Notes: generated by a model not told the origin, from the sequence alone. 64,000 bases of DNA from Paraescarpia echinospica (GCA_020002185.1 CM034539.1:33422774-33486773), one strand, 5' to 3'. Positions 22,627 to 33,749 are shown, counted from the first letter of the stretch. Numbers and translations are program-made.

Positions 22627-24740
22627 ATGGTTAACATCTACGATACAGTATTGCGTACGGTCTTGGACAGACACGCTCCAATCAAGAACAGAGTGAGGAG
22701 AGGGACTAAGCCATGTCCATGGTACAACAGAAAGGTGAAGGAGGCTAGAGAGAAGAGACGCCAGTGTGAACATCGTTGGAGGACGACCAAACTCGAAGTT
22801 CACCGGCAGCTCTATGTCGAAGCCCGCAATGCTTCGACAGTTAGCATAGCTAAGGCTAAGAGTAACTACTATCAAGACACTCTGCAGAGAGCTGACAACA
22901 AATCGATGTTCCGGCTCGTGAGGTCCCTCGGGGCTGAACAGAAGAATATTTATCCGGACTTTGAATCCACTGATGATGGTTGCAGTAAGTTCGCGCAACA
23001 CTTCACTAACATAGAGCAACAGATTCGGGCAGAGTTAGAAACGATGTACCGCTCAAACTCACCAGTGAGAGAGAAGGCATGTTTCAATGAACCTCTCGTT
23101 TTGCTCGTGCCAACATCGGAAGAGGAGATGCACAAGATTGTGTCTGAATTAACAAAGAGCTGTCAACTCGATCCTCTGCCAGGCAAACAAATTCAGCAGT
23201 GCCTGTCATCATTGGTACCAGTTATTACAGCTATTACCAACAAGTCGTTTGAAGAAGGAACAGTGCCAGCGTCCTTATAGGAGGCTCGTGTTCGTCCACT
23301 GTTGAAGAAGCCATCTCTGGACCGTGACGTGCTACATAACTACAGACCTGTCAGCAGTCTGTCTCATCTGTCCAAGGTTATTGAGAAGATAGTAGCACAG
23401 CGATTGTCTGATCATCTTGACTCACAAGATATGAATGAACCTTTTCAGTCGGCATACAAAAGCTTCACTCTACAGAAACCGCATTGTTGAAAGTCTGCAG
23501 TGATGTCCGGGTGGCCTTGGATCGCAAAGAAGGCACTCTGCTCGTGCTTCTTGACCTGAGTTCAGCTTTTGACACGATTGACCACACTACTCTACTCAAT
23601 CGGCTCAGCAAGCGCTATGGTATTCAAGGTTACGCCCTCCAGTGGATGGAATCATATCTGCAAGACCGCAAGCAGCGTGTTGTAATCGGCCAGAGTGCAG
23701 CTGAACATCACATTCTTAAAACAGGAGTGCCGCAGGGATCCGTCATTGGGCCTATACTGTTCTCTTTGTATGTCCAACCAGTCGGCGATGTCATCAGAAG
23801 GCACGGTGTAACGTTTCATCATTATGCTGATGACCTGCAGCTGATGCGTGCGTTTGCGCTTAATCCCACGGCATTACTCGAGGCCCTACAGCGTCTTGAA
23901 GCCTGCGTCATGGAGATTCGGGAGTGGCTGACCTCTAATTACCTCAAACTGAACGACCAGAAAACCGAGTTCCTTCCGATTGTCCCAGTTTCTGCAAAGA
24001 AGTTAGTAAACGATCTCAGCGTCACTGTTAGTGGTTTTCTCATCCGAGCTGTGCATCAGATTAAAGACCTTGGTGCCGTCTTAGACTGTCATATGGACAT
24101 GTCTGCCAACACATCAGTGATTATCCGGTCCTGCTATTTCCACCTACATCACATCAGCTAAATCAACAAGTTCCTGCCAAGACAGACGAGGGAGAGAGTA
24201 GTCAACGCATTAGTGACATCAAGGCTCGACTACTGCAACTCCCTCCTGTACGGCACCATGGATAATAATTTTGTATGGTTACAGCTTGTCCAAAACTCTG
24301 CAGCCAGAATGATCGTGCGAGTGCCCAAATAGGCAAGCATCACGCCAGTGCTCCAAGACCTACATTGGCTGCCGGTACGAGAACGCGTTCGTTTCAAGGT
24401 CCTGTTATTCGTGCACCGAGCTGTCAACAAGTGTGGGCCCGTGTACCTGAGCGAGTTTGTCTGCCTCTACGTGCCCACCAGGTCCCTTCGGTCAGCGGGA
24501 AATCGTCAACTTGCGAGACCGCGAACAAGATGCAAAGTTGGAGACGCGAGTTTTATGGCAGCAGCTCCAGGCCTCTGGAATGATTTACCCACACCAATGC
24601 GAGAACTAAACAGTGAAGCAGCTTTTAAAAGCGCATTAAAACACTCTATTTTAATCGATATATTAACTCCAGCAGCCGCAGCAGTCCCGGATCTGCGGAG
24701 TGATCTACTTGTTTTCAATGCATGTAATGAACACTGAGAC
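22627..24740 (+). pseudogene. LINE reverse transcriptase (L2-type)
   Basis: Frames joined across a stop at 23278 and a frameshift near 23470 cover finger, palm and thumb: NYRPVSSLSHLSKVIEKIV, LVLLDLSSAFDTIDH (first catalytic aspartate), KTGVPQGSVIGPILFSLYV, the FHHYADDLQLM catalytic box, WLTSNYLKLNDQKTEFL and IKDLGAVLD, then a further frameshift and the C-terminal LQDLHWLPVRERVRFKVLLF and LWNDLPTPMREL. Order and motifs match L2/CR1-group LINEs. The number of lesions shows an old copy. Confidence 0.88.
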
Positions 24741-25008
24741 TTTTAAGAGCACTTTTAAACACTCTCTTTTAATCAATATTTTAACTGCTATTGTGACTTT
24801 TAGACTTGGCATTAAGCCTTTATCTTTTGTTTACATGACATGATAATACTAATATTTAAAGATACTTTTTTTAATATAATTTAAAAATTTTAATTAATTA
24901 CTTTTTGGATTTATTACTATTTTATATGTAAAGCGCCTTGAATAGTTTCTAACTAGAGTTGGCGCTATATAAGTATATTTATTTATTTTATTTTATTTAT
25001 TTATTCGG

Positions 25009-25168
25009 TCTTGTCCTTATCTTCTGCTACCAGGCTTTCTGCTCTTTGTAGAAGTATTCTCACTACCGATTGTTTGTGTTCTAGGTGGTGATTAGAGTCC
25101 CATTTCAAATACTGATCTGTGTGGGTTTCCTTTCTGTTTACTTTTACCTCGGTTGATCTATCGTCCTT
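25009..25168 (-). pseudogene. Penelope-like reverse transcriptase, C-terminal fragment
   Basis: The minus-strand frame reads [20 protein letters not shown] followed by [20 protein letters not shown] and EDKDKT. The RK-x-THTDQYL block followed by HH-x-x-EHK-x-SVV is the conserved end of Penelope-like reverse transcriptases. The frame is cut by the LINE insertion at 25008 and resumes in frame at 20739. It is truncated at its 5' side, where the terminal arm begins. Confidence 0.82.
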
Positions 25169-25372
25169 CCAAATTGAATCGCGACGTCGGCCAGGAGCTC
25201 CCAGCTTCTCCAGCTTGTGTCACATGATTGTGGTCATGTGACTGTGATCATGTGACAGTGGTCATGTTACACACCCGTAACGTCATTCGGCCGATGAAGA
25301 CTGCGAGAAGCAGTCGAAATATTCAAAAGAAGAGAAAACAAGTTTCTTGTGATGTAATTATGTTATATTAGA
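25161..25372 (+). repeat. Penelope-like terminal arm (5' side, inverted)
   Basis: Inverted copy of 18393-18566, abutting the 5'-truncated reverse transcriptase fragment. It contains a short tandem of CATGTGAC-like units (25206-25270) missing from the other arm. Confidence 0.85.
25291..25319 (+). ncRNA. Hammerhead-ribozyme-like core, second copy
   Basis: CCGATGA, the 6-bp GACTGC/GCAGTC hairpin and GAAA are preserved exactly as in 18440-18470 (opposite strand). The same U4-to-C core difference is present. Confidence 0.4.
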
Positions 25373-25384
25373 ACAACCAAGAAA

Positions 25385-25900
25385 AAGGTTAGGATGGAAT
25401 GCAGCCTAATAAGAATACTGGGGAGAAGCCGGGTGATGGGCGGGCGGGTGCGGTTGATGATGAAAGATGGAGAGAGGAGGCTGCTGACAGGAATCTATGG
25501 AGAGAACGAACAGAACGAACGGTTCAATGATACTATACATGACCTCATTCCTGAACAGGGAACAAAGAGCAAAGGCAGATATATACGTACATACAGAGTA
25601 CGAAAAACCTGTTAAAATAGGTTGGAATGCAATGTAGCGTAACAGGAAGATTATGGAGAAGCCGGATGAGATAGGTAGACCACTTGGCAAGGACGGATGC
25701 AGGAAAATAGCAAAGAGAACAAAGGCGGCACAACATGTAGCGCACATGAAAAGGGGACGGCCACATCTGAGATGGGAGGACTGTGCGAGGAGGGTTATGA
25801 GACGATCAGGGAGGATGGAAAATTGGAGAGAGGGAGCTAAAGAAAAGGAAAGAAAAAAACAGCGATTGGTTCAGCAATACTCTACCTGACCCTCACCTCT
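25385..25900 (+). mobile_element. LINE reverse-transcriptase C-terminal remnant
   Basis: The frame at 25653-25889 contains HMKRGRPHLRWEDCARRVM then WREGAKEKERKK, matching the GRPxxRWxDCVxxDL...W...A.DR..W tail common to several LINE clades. Two related copies of a GGATGGAATGCA / GGTTGGAATGCA segment (25391 and 25620) suggest a duplicated end. It abuts the Penelope-like arm. Confidence 0.45.
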
Positions 25901-26475
25901 GTACAGCAGGGAACAAGGAGGAGAGCAACCATTGAAACGAGTTAACGTAGAAAGTGGCCAGTGGACCTCGCTGCCCCGGAGAAGATGCACATGCACTGGT
26001 TCAAAGTTAGCGTATTTATATGTAGATTACGCGGGGCAATCGGTCATTTGCACACAAAATATACATTTATAAAGAGTTGTCTTACATTTATATTGTACGC
26101 TGTACAGTAGAAATTATATTCATGGTATTTGGTTAACCATTATTTGTACTATCTGTTCAACTGGAATGTTTTTACATAAATGTCATACTTGCATTACATG
26201 CTGAATGACAAGTTTGATATTCATACACATATATCTGCGCATCTCACGCAAAGATCATATCAACAAAGAAGAATTGTGCAAGCAAAAACCTCATGCAAGG
26301 CACTGTGCCAGGAAGAAGAAAGAGAGGGAGACAGAGGAATATGTGGGAAGACAACATCTAGGAGTAGACTGGCTTTACCTTCGGCACCTCCAAGAAGGCG
26401 GCAGCAAATCGAAAGAGTTGGTGGGAGCTCTCAGGAAGTAATCAGTGGTTACCAACGAACGCCTGGTTATGGGAC
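25901..26475. other. Unannotated spacer
   Basis: No gene or repeat family was recognised. Confidence 0.35.
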
Positions 26476-27105
26476 AGTGAGTGAGTGAGTAAGTGAGTGA
26501 ATGCGTGAGTGAGTGAATACATGAGTGAGTGGTTGCGTGAGTGAATGAGTTAGTGAGTGAGTGAGTGCGTGCGTGAGTGAGTGAATGCGTGAGTCAGTGT
26601 GTGAGTGAATGAGTGAGAGAGTGCGTGGGTGAGTGAATGAGTGCGTGAGTGAGTGAGAGAATGAGTGAGGGAATGCGTGAGTGAGTGAATACGTGAGTGT
26701 GTGAGTGCGTGAGTGAGTGAGTTAGTGAGTGAGTGTGTGCGTGAATGAGTGCGTGAGTGAGTGAATTCGTGAGTGAGTGAATTCGTGAGTGAGTGAGTGA
26801 GTGAATGTGTGAGTGAGTGAGTGAGTGAGTGCATGAGTGAATGAATGAGTGCGTGAGTGATTGAGTGAGTGAGTTAGTGAGTGAATGCGTGAGTGAATAC
26901 GTGAGTGAATGAGTGAGTGCGTGAGTGAGTGAGTTAATGAGTGAGTGTGTGCGTGAATGAGTGCGTGAGTTAGTGAGTGAATTCGTGAGTGAGTGAATGT
27001 GTGAGTGAGTGCGTGAGTGAGTTAGTGAGTGAGTGAATGAGTTAGTGAGTGAGTACGTGAGTGAGTGAGTGAGTGAGTGAGTGAGTGAGTGAGTGAGTGA
27101 GTGAC
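26476..27105. repeat. GTGA tetranucleotide-rich array (~630 bp)
   Basis: GTGAGTGA array with many ATGA, GCGT and GTTA variants. It is the reverse-complement sequence class of the TCAC array at 1274-1880 but far more degenerate. Confidence 0.95.
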
Positions 27106-28431
27106 CAGACTACGCTCATTTAAGAGTACGTGCATTACGCAATGAGGTGTTGTTTTCACCCGATTTGACTCACAAAAAGTAATTCACCTATCTATCACCC
27201 GGGCGAGGACAGCATCTTTGTATATTATGAAAACTGAGGATGGTAGACCAATAAATTAATGATTAATCGGCGCTCAGTACAAATACACTAAAATGGTCTG
27301 CGCAAAGACTGACATTTGGCATTGCTTTGATCAACGAGAACATTAGCACAGGGTAACGTCACAGTTTGACTTCATTCATTGGACGTTACCTGAAAGGAAA
27401 CGTCATTCGATAATGAACTGTGCCAGATATTCTTGCTGAGAGCAGCCATCTTGTCAAGTAAGCATAGCTGCAACGTTAAGTCGGCAGAGAAGCTTGCTGT
27501 TCTCGTAAACGTAGGTACCGATAGTTTCGTTTGCTAGACGGTTGGTAACCTCAAATTGAATACTTATTTATAAATAGTTTTTCCGTAGTCTGTTTTAGAA
27601 GTGGTTTAACTGTACGGCATTGCTAGAGCCATGCATTTTATTGTTATTGTTGTCGTTGTGTGTGCGCGTGCGTGCGTGCGTGTGTGCGTGTGTGTGCATG
27701 TGTGTGTATGTATGCGTGTATGCGTGTGTGCGTGTATGTGCATGTATGTGCGTATGTGTATGCGCGTGTGTGCGTGCGTGCGTGCGAACGTGCGTGTGCG
27801 TGTGTTCTGGCCCATAAATGGAACATGCAGTTTGACTTCATTCACATAATTAGGTTCTGCGTATGAGAATTGTTGAAATTGGTAAATTCGCAAATAACAA
27901 ACTGTATAGAAAGTCACTGGTCAACCCAGAGTACACGTAGTATCACACCACGAAACAGTATTAAGTATGATCTTATGCTGGGGTATACTGCTAAACGTTT
28001 GTTGCGAGTCGTCTGTTTGATCAACTAAGAGCTGATCAGTTGTGCAATGTACCATAGCCCGCAAATCAATAAAACTCGGGTCGCGTGTTGATTTGACCGG
28101 TACAACAGTTGTTGAACCGATTCGTCATTCAAAAATTAAATCGTACCAACAAACGTTGCCTAATGTACGATGGTGTCAGTTGAGACGTCGTCGTTGCTTG
28201 TTGATCAAATAGACGACTTGCAACAAACGTTTAGCAGTGTACGCCCAAAATTACTTCTGGAATATTCAAGCCCTAGAAGCATTGCAGAAAACAAATGTGT
28301 AATAATGTCAATAATTAATTTTCAGCTGGGCCACTGTAAACAGTTTGATGAAGGTGTTGTTGCCTATCTAAACCGTAGACGCTTTGTTTCAGGTTGTGTT
28401 CAATATTTGACACCTGCGAAGCATCACTGTG
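27106..28431. other. Region upstream of the ABCB1-like start
   Basis: Presumed promoter and 5' UTR of the ABCB1-like gene. Contains a GT array (27655-27810). A possible acceptor TTTGTTTCAG at 28383-28392 could begin the 5' UTR of the first coding exon. No TATA box or other element is identified with confidence. Confidence 0.4.
27655..27812. repeat. GT microsatellite
   Basis: Interrupted GT/GC array about 600 bp before the ABCB1-like ATG. Confidence 0.95.
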
Positions 28432-28604
28432 ATGGAACAAAACAACTGGATGTTGGGCGATAATAGGGACAATTCTCGTTCAAACAGCCCACTAGAGGTG
28501 CACGACGGTGTGTGTTCGCTGGAAGACGAGGGTCCAGTGCCAGAGGAGAGCGATGTCTCAGGGAACGATTATCATCCGAATGCCATCATAAGTGATGAAA
28601 AAAG
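28432..28604 (+). CDS. ABCB1-like: ABCB1-like transporter, coding exon 1
   Basis: The first ATG after an in-frame TGA at 28408 opens 57 codons, [15 protein letters not shown] to AIISDEK, ending in phase 2 at a GTAAGG donor. The peptide is hydrophilic and acidic with no signal sequence or membrane segment, as expected for the cytosolic N-terminus of a full-size ABCB transporter, which enters the membrane as a multispan protein. By itself it is not recognisable. The assignment comes from its donor phase matching exon 2 and the unbroken chain to the transmembrane exons. Introns downstream are unusually large (4.6 kb to the next exon). Confidence 0.75.
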
Positions 28605-28691
28605 GTAAGGGGTATTATATTTATTTACTGGAACGCCTACCTGTATGTTGCACATGGTTTACTTATCCGCCGAAAATTGACATATTATCTA

Positions 28692-28820
28692 AGGGGTTGT
28701 GTCTGTGAGTGTGTATGTGTGTGTGTGTGTATGTGTGTGTGTGTACGTGTACGTGCGTGCGTGCGTGTGTGCGTGCGTGCGTGCGTGAGTGTGTGTGTGC
28801 GTGTATGCGCGTGTGTACAT
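28692..28820. repeat. GT microsatellite in ABCB intron 1
   Basis: Interrupted GT array starting about 90 bp after the exon 1 donor. Confidence 0.95.
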
Positions 28821-30015
28821 GCTGATAACTAATAGGGGGAGTAGTCCCTCTCTTCAACGGCCATCTCTTAATCAAATAAACATTCACTGTTTAAGAGGTG
28901 TATCCGCTCTATGAAGGGACGCCTCGTCAGCCTACTGCATTTTGTGTAGAACATCATACCCAACATATATTAAGTTTTTTAGATGTGTACATGTAATATA
29001 TGCTAAGCCATTTAACACAACGTAAACGAAATCGGATTTAATGGCACACAGCCAAACGGTGTGACCTAGATACAGCAAAATCACCATGGACAAGCATACT
29101 GCGTAGACAGGGGTATTCAACCGCTGAGCTTTTCATGTTGTTTACTCCGTACATGAAAAGCCGGCTGCTGGTCGCGTCATGCAGGTCGCCGTTTAGAGTT
29201 GCTGTTAAGTGATAATATACAATTCACAGGCAATCTGGCGGCTGTTTTCTGATAGCCGTTGGCAAATATGTAATAAACAAGTTAAAATTAGAATACTGGA
29301 TGTTCGCAAGAACTAGGTTCGAAAAACTGGTGCACACTTGGCCAGGACCGATTGACCTTGAGAGGACTTCTAAGCATCGAACCATTCGAGCAGTCATTGT
29401 CGCAACCGCGATTGACAGCGACTGATTTAACGGTTGTTGTTTTTGTTTGTGTAAATTAGGGTAATCGACTTTTGTTGCTTCGTATGGGTTACGTGTACGT
29501 GTCACATATGTGAACCTATACATGTGTAGAAAGCTCATAGATTCAGTAATCAAAGTGTGGTATACGTGGCGAGATTTCAAAATTTAAAAACATGGTTGTC
29601 ATGGTAATGAATTATTGACCATTGACGGAAAAACAGTAAATATATTCTGGTTATGCCTATCAAACTTGAAGCAAAGTATGTTGATTATATAATAAATATA
29701 ACAGTGTTTATTTTATTTTATTTTTTTCCGTTTCCGCATCTTCCAGCAAAACTCTCTGTCAAAGTGAATATATAAAAAATATAATGGTATATTTTTTTTT
29801 AGAAAACCATCCATTATTATGAAGGCATAATTGAGGGCAAGACACTTTCCAAATTTCATTGAAATATCTTTGCTAGTATTCAAGTGTTTTTTATGTGAGA
29901 AATGTATGAATTTGAGAAAATGACTGATAAAGATGGCCGACATGCCTAAGTGTTATGTATTCACAAATGCACTGTTAAATACATAAACTACATACTAGAT
30001 CAGTTTTTTCGTATA
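28821..30015. other. ABCB intron 1, unannotated part
   Basis: AT-rich sequence with no recognised exon or repeat family. Confidence 0.45.
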
Positions 30016-30089
30016 TATATATATCTTTCACAGAACATGTTATCAATATTATACAAACTCTCAAGGTTGATAATAAACAGTGTTACATA

Positions 30090-30743
30090 ATGGGTGACTT
30101 TAACATTAATCTACTTAATTATGGTAGTCACACGGAAACTCAAGATTACATAGATGCAATGTTCCAACAGGCATTTATACCCCTTATCAGCAAGCCTACT
30201 AGAATAACAGCAACAACTGCCACTGTCATCGATAATATATACAGCAATGATTTAATTGGTGCAAATTATCAATTGCATGGAATAATATATACAGATATTT
30301 CTGACCACCTACCAATATTTTTGCTCACTAAACATACTGATAGCACAAAGGTAGAAATGACAATAGCGACTAGAATATATAATGCGCAGACTACTGCTAC
30401 ATTCAAAGAGAGTATAGATAAAATATGCTGGGATGACGTTTATGCATGCAGAGATCCACAAGAATGTTATTCTGTATTCATTAATGAGATATTAGTTGCA
30501 TACAATAATTCATTTCCGTTAGCTAACACAACTATTAGGAAAAGAAAACATAAACCGTGGATTACTATGGGACTCCGACACTCCATTAGAACTAAAAACA
30601 AATTGTATATGTATTACTTGAAAAAACCGACTGTCTTCAATGAAACTAATTATAAAAGATATAGAAATAAAATAAATTGTCTTATTACTGTAGCAGAAAA
30701 AGAATACTATCGACATGAGCTTCAACAGCACAAGGGTAATTAA
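30090..30743 (+). pseudogene. LINE endonuclease, C-terminal part
   Basis: Begins MGDFNINLLNYGSHTETQDY, the GDFN catalytic box of APE-type LINE endonucleases. Then SKPTRITATTATVIDNIYSN and DISDHLPIF, the terminal SDH motif. Downstream, KHKPWITMGLRHSIRTKNKL is the basic linker preceding the reverse transcriptase. The N-terminal half with the catalytic glutamate is absent by 5' truncation. A run of A residues shifts the frame at the end. Confidence 0.88.
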
Positions 30744-30961
30744 AAAAAAACCTGGATAGTCTTAAAGAGTATTATAGGAAGGAAGGAAGCATTTTTATCT
30801 AATGACAAATTACTAATTGACGGTAAATTAACAAAAAATAAAAAATGCATAGCTGATACATTTAATGAATATTTTACAAGTATAGGTCCCGAACTGGTTG
30901 ATAAAATACCAGTCATATCAGAGAGACCTGATGACTACCTCCAAGGAGTCTATAAAATTCA

Positions 30962-32512
30962 ATGTATTTGTCGCCAACCACACCAGATGAGATAAAGGGA
31001 ATTATTAAGAATTTTAAAAACTCTACTCCTGGATGGGATGGCATAAAACCTATTATTGTCAAACAGGCCTTCTCCAACCTACTTGATCCTTTAAGTTACA
31101 TTGTAAATTTATCATTTGATCAAGGATATGTTCCTGATCAACTAAAAATAGCTGATATAGTTCCTGTTTTTAAAAATGGCGATACATCATTAATTAATAA
31201 TTACAGGCCTATTTCTGTCTTGCCTGTATTTTCAAAGGTTTTTGAAAGATTAATGTACAATAGATTAATGAATTACATAATGAAACATAACATCTTGTCT
31301 AATTCCCAATTTGGATTTAGGAAAGGATATTCAACTGATATGGCTATTTCACTGCTAATTGACAAAATTAGTAAGGCAATTGATACCAAAGAGCACGTAA
31401 TTGGGTTATTTCTGGATTTAGCCAAAGCCTTTGATACCGTTAATCATAATATATTATTGAGAAAATTAACACATTATGGAATCAGAGGAAATATACTCCA
31501 ATGGATTCGTAACTTTTTAAGTAACAGACAACAACGAGTAAAATTCTATGGAACAAAATCTTCCCTTAAAAACATAACATGTGGTGTTCCGCAGGGTTCA
31601 ATTCTGGGACCTTTACTCTTTCTTATCTATATAAATGATTTATCTACTTTATCTGACACAACGTTTACCATTATGTTTGCTGATGACACGAGCATCTTTA
31701 TACAAGGCAACAATATAGATGAAATGGAAAATGTTTTGAACTCTGAAATAAAAAAACTATCTTTATGGCTTAACATTAATAAACTTTCTTTGAATATACA
31801 GAAAACTCACACAGTGACCTTTAGTAATACGATCAGTATAAGAGAGAGGTGTAATAACATTTGCATAGACGGCATACAAATTAACACTGTACATGAGATA
31901 AAGTTTTTGGGTTTGCTTATAAATAATACATTGAATTGGAGCACACACATTAAATATATATCAAATAAAATTTCTAAGAATATTGGTATTATAAAAAAGG
32001 TGACAAACAAATTAGATAACAAATCATTGTTAAACCTGTATTACATGTTTATATACCCATATATTACTTATTGTAATGTCGTCTGGGGAAGGGCCCCGAA
32101 TATATACCTTGCTAAAATTCATTTACTCCAAAAACGAGTTTTGCGTGTAATAAGTCATGTAGGATTTATTGATCATACGCAGCCTTTATTTACATCTTAT
32201 CAAATAATGAATATTTATGACGTAAATAAATATTTATGCTGTATTCTAATGTACAAGCATAATAGGGGTATGTTGCCAGATATATATCATGATGTATTTG
32301 TCCTGCAAATATCCACACATAAATATAATACAAGACAGGAAGTAACATATAAAATACCATACTGCAAGACTAATTGTAGACAACTGTCTTTGGCTTATGT
32401 TGGTCCTAAAATCTGGAATACATTTATTACAAATAACTATTTACAATATTGTACATCTATTCATATGTTCAAACAAAGGACCAAGCGTCTAATTCTAGCA
32501 AACATATGCTAA
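30962..32512 (+). CDS. LINE reverse transcriptase (intact frame)
   Basis: 516 uninterrupted codons. Visible blocks: STPGWDGIKP, NYRPISVLPVFSKVFERLMY, FGFRKGYSTDMA, FLDLAKAFDTVNH (catalytic D), CGVPQGSILGPLLFLIYIND, MFADDTSIF (catalytic DD), LNINKLSLNIQKTH, IKFLGLLIN, and the thumb region YITYCNVVWGR. It copies element RNA at a nicked target site. As a whole the element is dead because the endonuclease is truncated and frameshifted, but this domain has no internal lesion. A Jockey/CR1-superfamily placement is by motif style; the exact clade is not assigned. Confidence 0.9.
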   Translation: MYLSPTTPDEIKGIIKNFKNSTPGWDGIKPIIVKQAFSNLLDPLSYIVNLSFDQGYVPDQLKIADIVPVFKNGDTSLINNYRPISVLPVFSKVFERLMYNRLMNYIMKHNILSNSQFGFRKGYSTDMAISLLIDKISKAIDTKEHVIGLFLDLAKAFDTVNHNILLRKLTHYGIRGNILQWIRNFLSNRQQRVKFYGTKSSLKNITCGVPQGSILGPLLFLIYINDLSTLSDTTFTIMFADDTSIFIQGNNIDEMENVLNSEIKKLSLWLNINKLSLNIQKTHTVTFSNTISIRERCNNICIDGIQINTVHEIKFLGLLINNTLNWSTHIKYISNKISKNIGIIKKVTNKLDNKSLLNLYYMFIYPYITYCNVVWGRAPNIYLAKIHLLQKRVLRVISHVGFIDHTQPLFTSYQIMNIYDVNKYLCCILMYKHNRGMLPDIYHDVFVLQISTHKYNTRQEVTYKIPYCKTNCRQLSLAYVGPKIWNTFITNNYLQYCTSIHMFKQRTKRLILANIC

Positions 32513-32532
32513 ATGCTGCTTTAATGTAATTT

Positions 32533-32735
32533 TGTCATGTTAAGATGTACCGGTGTTCAGTGTTAGGTACTCGTATAATGTTGTCGTGTTAAGATGTACC
32601 TGGTGTTCAGTGTTACGGTACTCGTGTAATGTTGTCATGTTAAGATGTACCTGGTATTCAGTGTTACGGTACTCGCATAATGATGTCATGTTAAGATGTA
32701 CCTGATGTTCAGACTTACGGTACTCGTATAATGCA
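32533..32735 (+). repeat. 51-bp tandem repeat in LINE 3' UTR, four copies
   Basis: Units begin TGTCATGTTAAGATGTACC and end TACTCGTATAATG. Four copies with a few changes each; the first lacks two bases. Confidence 0.9.
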
Positions 32736-33204
32736 TTATTAAATAAATTGTTAGTTTATTATGAAGATGTTTTTTTTATTTTTTTTATTTTTTACACGAA
32801 TCATAGATTTCATTGCATATATGACATGAATAAGGAACACAAGCAATGTGTTGCTTCGTTCCATTTGATACGTAATGTATACATGTTTCATATTACTGCT
32901 ACATCTGTGCTATACTTAACATTATGTATCAATAAAGATTATTATTATATTATATCCAAGAATAATATAATACAATAAAACAATCTGCAAAAAAGGTTGT
33001 CAACCGTATTCTAACTGTAACTATATTTGTTGCAATAAATGGTAAACAATAAACAAATAATATACACTGCGGTGTCATGTATTTGCGACTATTTCTGTAA
33101 TGTAGATATAGCAGGCAGTACACCACAACTCAGCAATGTCCAAAAACCGGTTTAAGTACAAATTAATTCGTATTTACTTAGCTAACCAAACATTATCCTT
33201 CCAG

Positions 33205-33298
33205 AGACAGCATCATGACCAAAATCGCCAATGCCGAAGATGAGGTGAAGTCAACCGCGAAGGAAAAGAATAAAAGTGTTGCGGGATTCTTCACAATT
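33205..33298 (+). CDS. ABCB1-like: ABCB1-like transporter, coding exon 2
   Basis: CTTCCAG acceptor; the first base completes the arginine codon split by intron 1. It ends in phase 0 at ATT|GTAAGT. The 31 codons read DSIMTKIANAEDEVKSTAKE then KNKSVAGFFTI. The lysine-rich stretch leading to VAGFFTI is the usual lead-in to the first transmembrane domain of P-glycoprotein-type ABCB proteins, in which a short phenylalanine-rich helix precedes transmembrane helix 1. The donor is fused to a long (GT)n tract, giving many overlapping GT dinucleotides immediately after the true splice site. Confidence 0.85.
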
Positions 33299-33300
33299 GT

Positions 33301-33592
<292 letters not shown>

Positions 33593-33749
33593 GCGCTCGC
33601 GCTGACGTACGTGGAACTAATAACAACTATCTAATATGTTTACTACAAACATCACATTCCTAAAAATAGACGTAATCTTCATCAACCAGACTTGATGTTC
33701 CTCGCTAGCGTCAGCACATCTTATATGACAGTGTCTCGTTAATAATCAT

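Larger units (their letters stand above)
20740..25003 (+). mobile_element. L2-type LINE, essentially full length, inserted in the Penelope-like element
   Basis: Flanked by TTCGG (20735-20739 and 25004-25008), a plausible 5-bp target duplication. Layout: a 5' leader; a short open frame (20947-21369) containing RPRPKQYSNAELWSMKRGTS as in L2-type N-termini; an 18-bp GCAGTGGCACCAGCGGCG-type array (21440-21775); an apurinic-type endonuclease (about 21840-22590); a reverse transcriptase (about 22630-24740); and a 3' end with AGTTGGCGCTATATAAGTAT followed by (TTTA)n. The GCGCTATATAA terminus is characteristic of L2/CR1-group LINEs. Multiple frameshifts and stops make it inactive. Confidence 0.88.
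18393..25372 (-). mobile_element. Penelope-like element with inverted terminal arms, split by a LINE and a minisatellite
   Basis: Reading the minus strand from right to left: an arm (25372-25161); the C-terminal reverse-transcriptase segment (25168-25009); an L2-type LINE inserted in the opposite orientation (20740-25003); the resumed frame beginning EEEEHIKKVLKANSCKPW (about 20739-20650); a 73-bp minisatellite (20655-18922); the linker GLPYISKLSEQLARIF; the GIY-YIG endonuclease; and the second arm (18566-18393), inverted relative to the first. Removing the LINE restores an unbroken frame across the junction (DKT followed by EEEEH). Penelope-like elements encode reverse transcriptase plus GIY-YIG and often have LTR-like ends in direct or inverted orientation with 5' truncation, as here. 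Confidence 0.82.
30020..32960 (+). mobile_element. Jockey/CR1-group LINE, 5' truncated, in ABCB intron 1
   Basis: Starts within the endonuclease domain and ends near ATCAATAAAGATTATTATTA (about 32960). It contains endonuclease and reverse-transcriptase frames separated by two frameshifts (an A-run at about 30744 and near 30960). The 3' UTR carries four 51-bp tandem units (32533-32735). The reverse-transcriptase frame itself is intact for 516 codons, which suggests a relatively young copy. Confidence 0.88.

Noticed and set aside
26550..26834. Minus-strand frame of SLTHSLTH repeats
   Set aside because: Translation of the GTGA microsatellite.
28170..28463. Open frame MVSVETSSLLVDQ overlapping the ABCB start
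   Set aside because: Different frame from the ABCB exon, crosses the probable 5' UTR acceptor, and shows no family resemblance.
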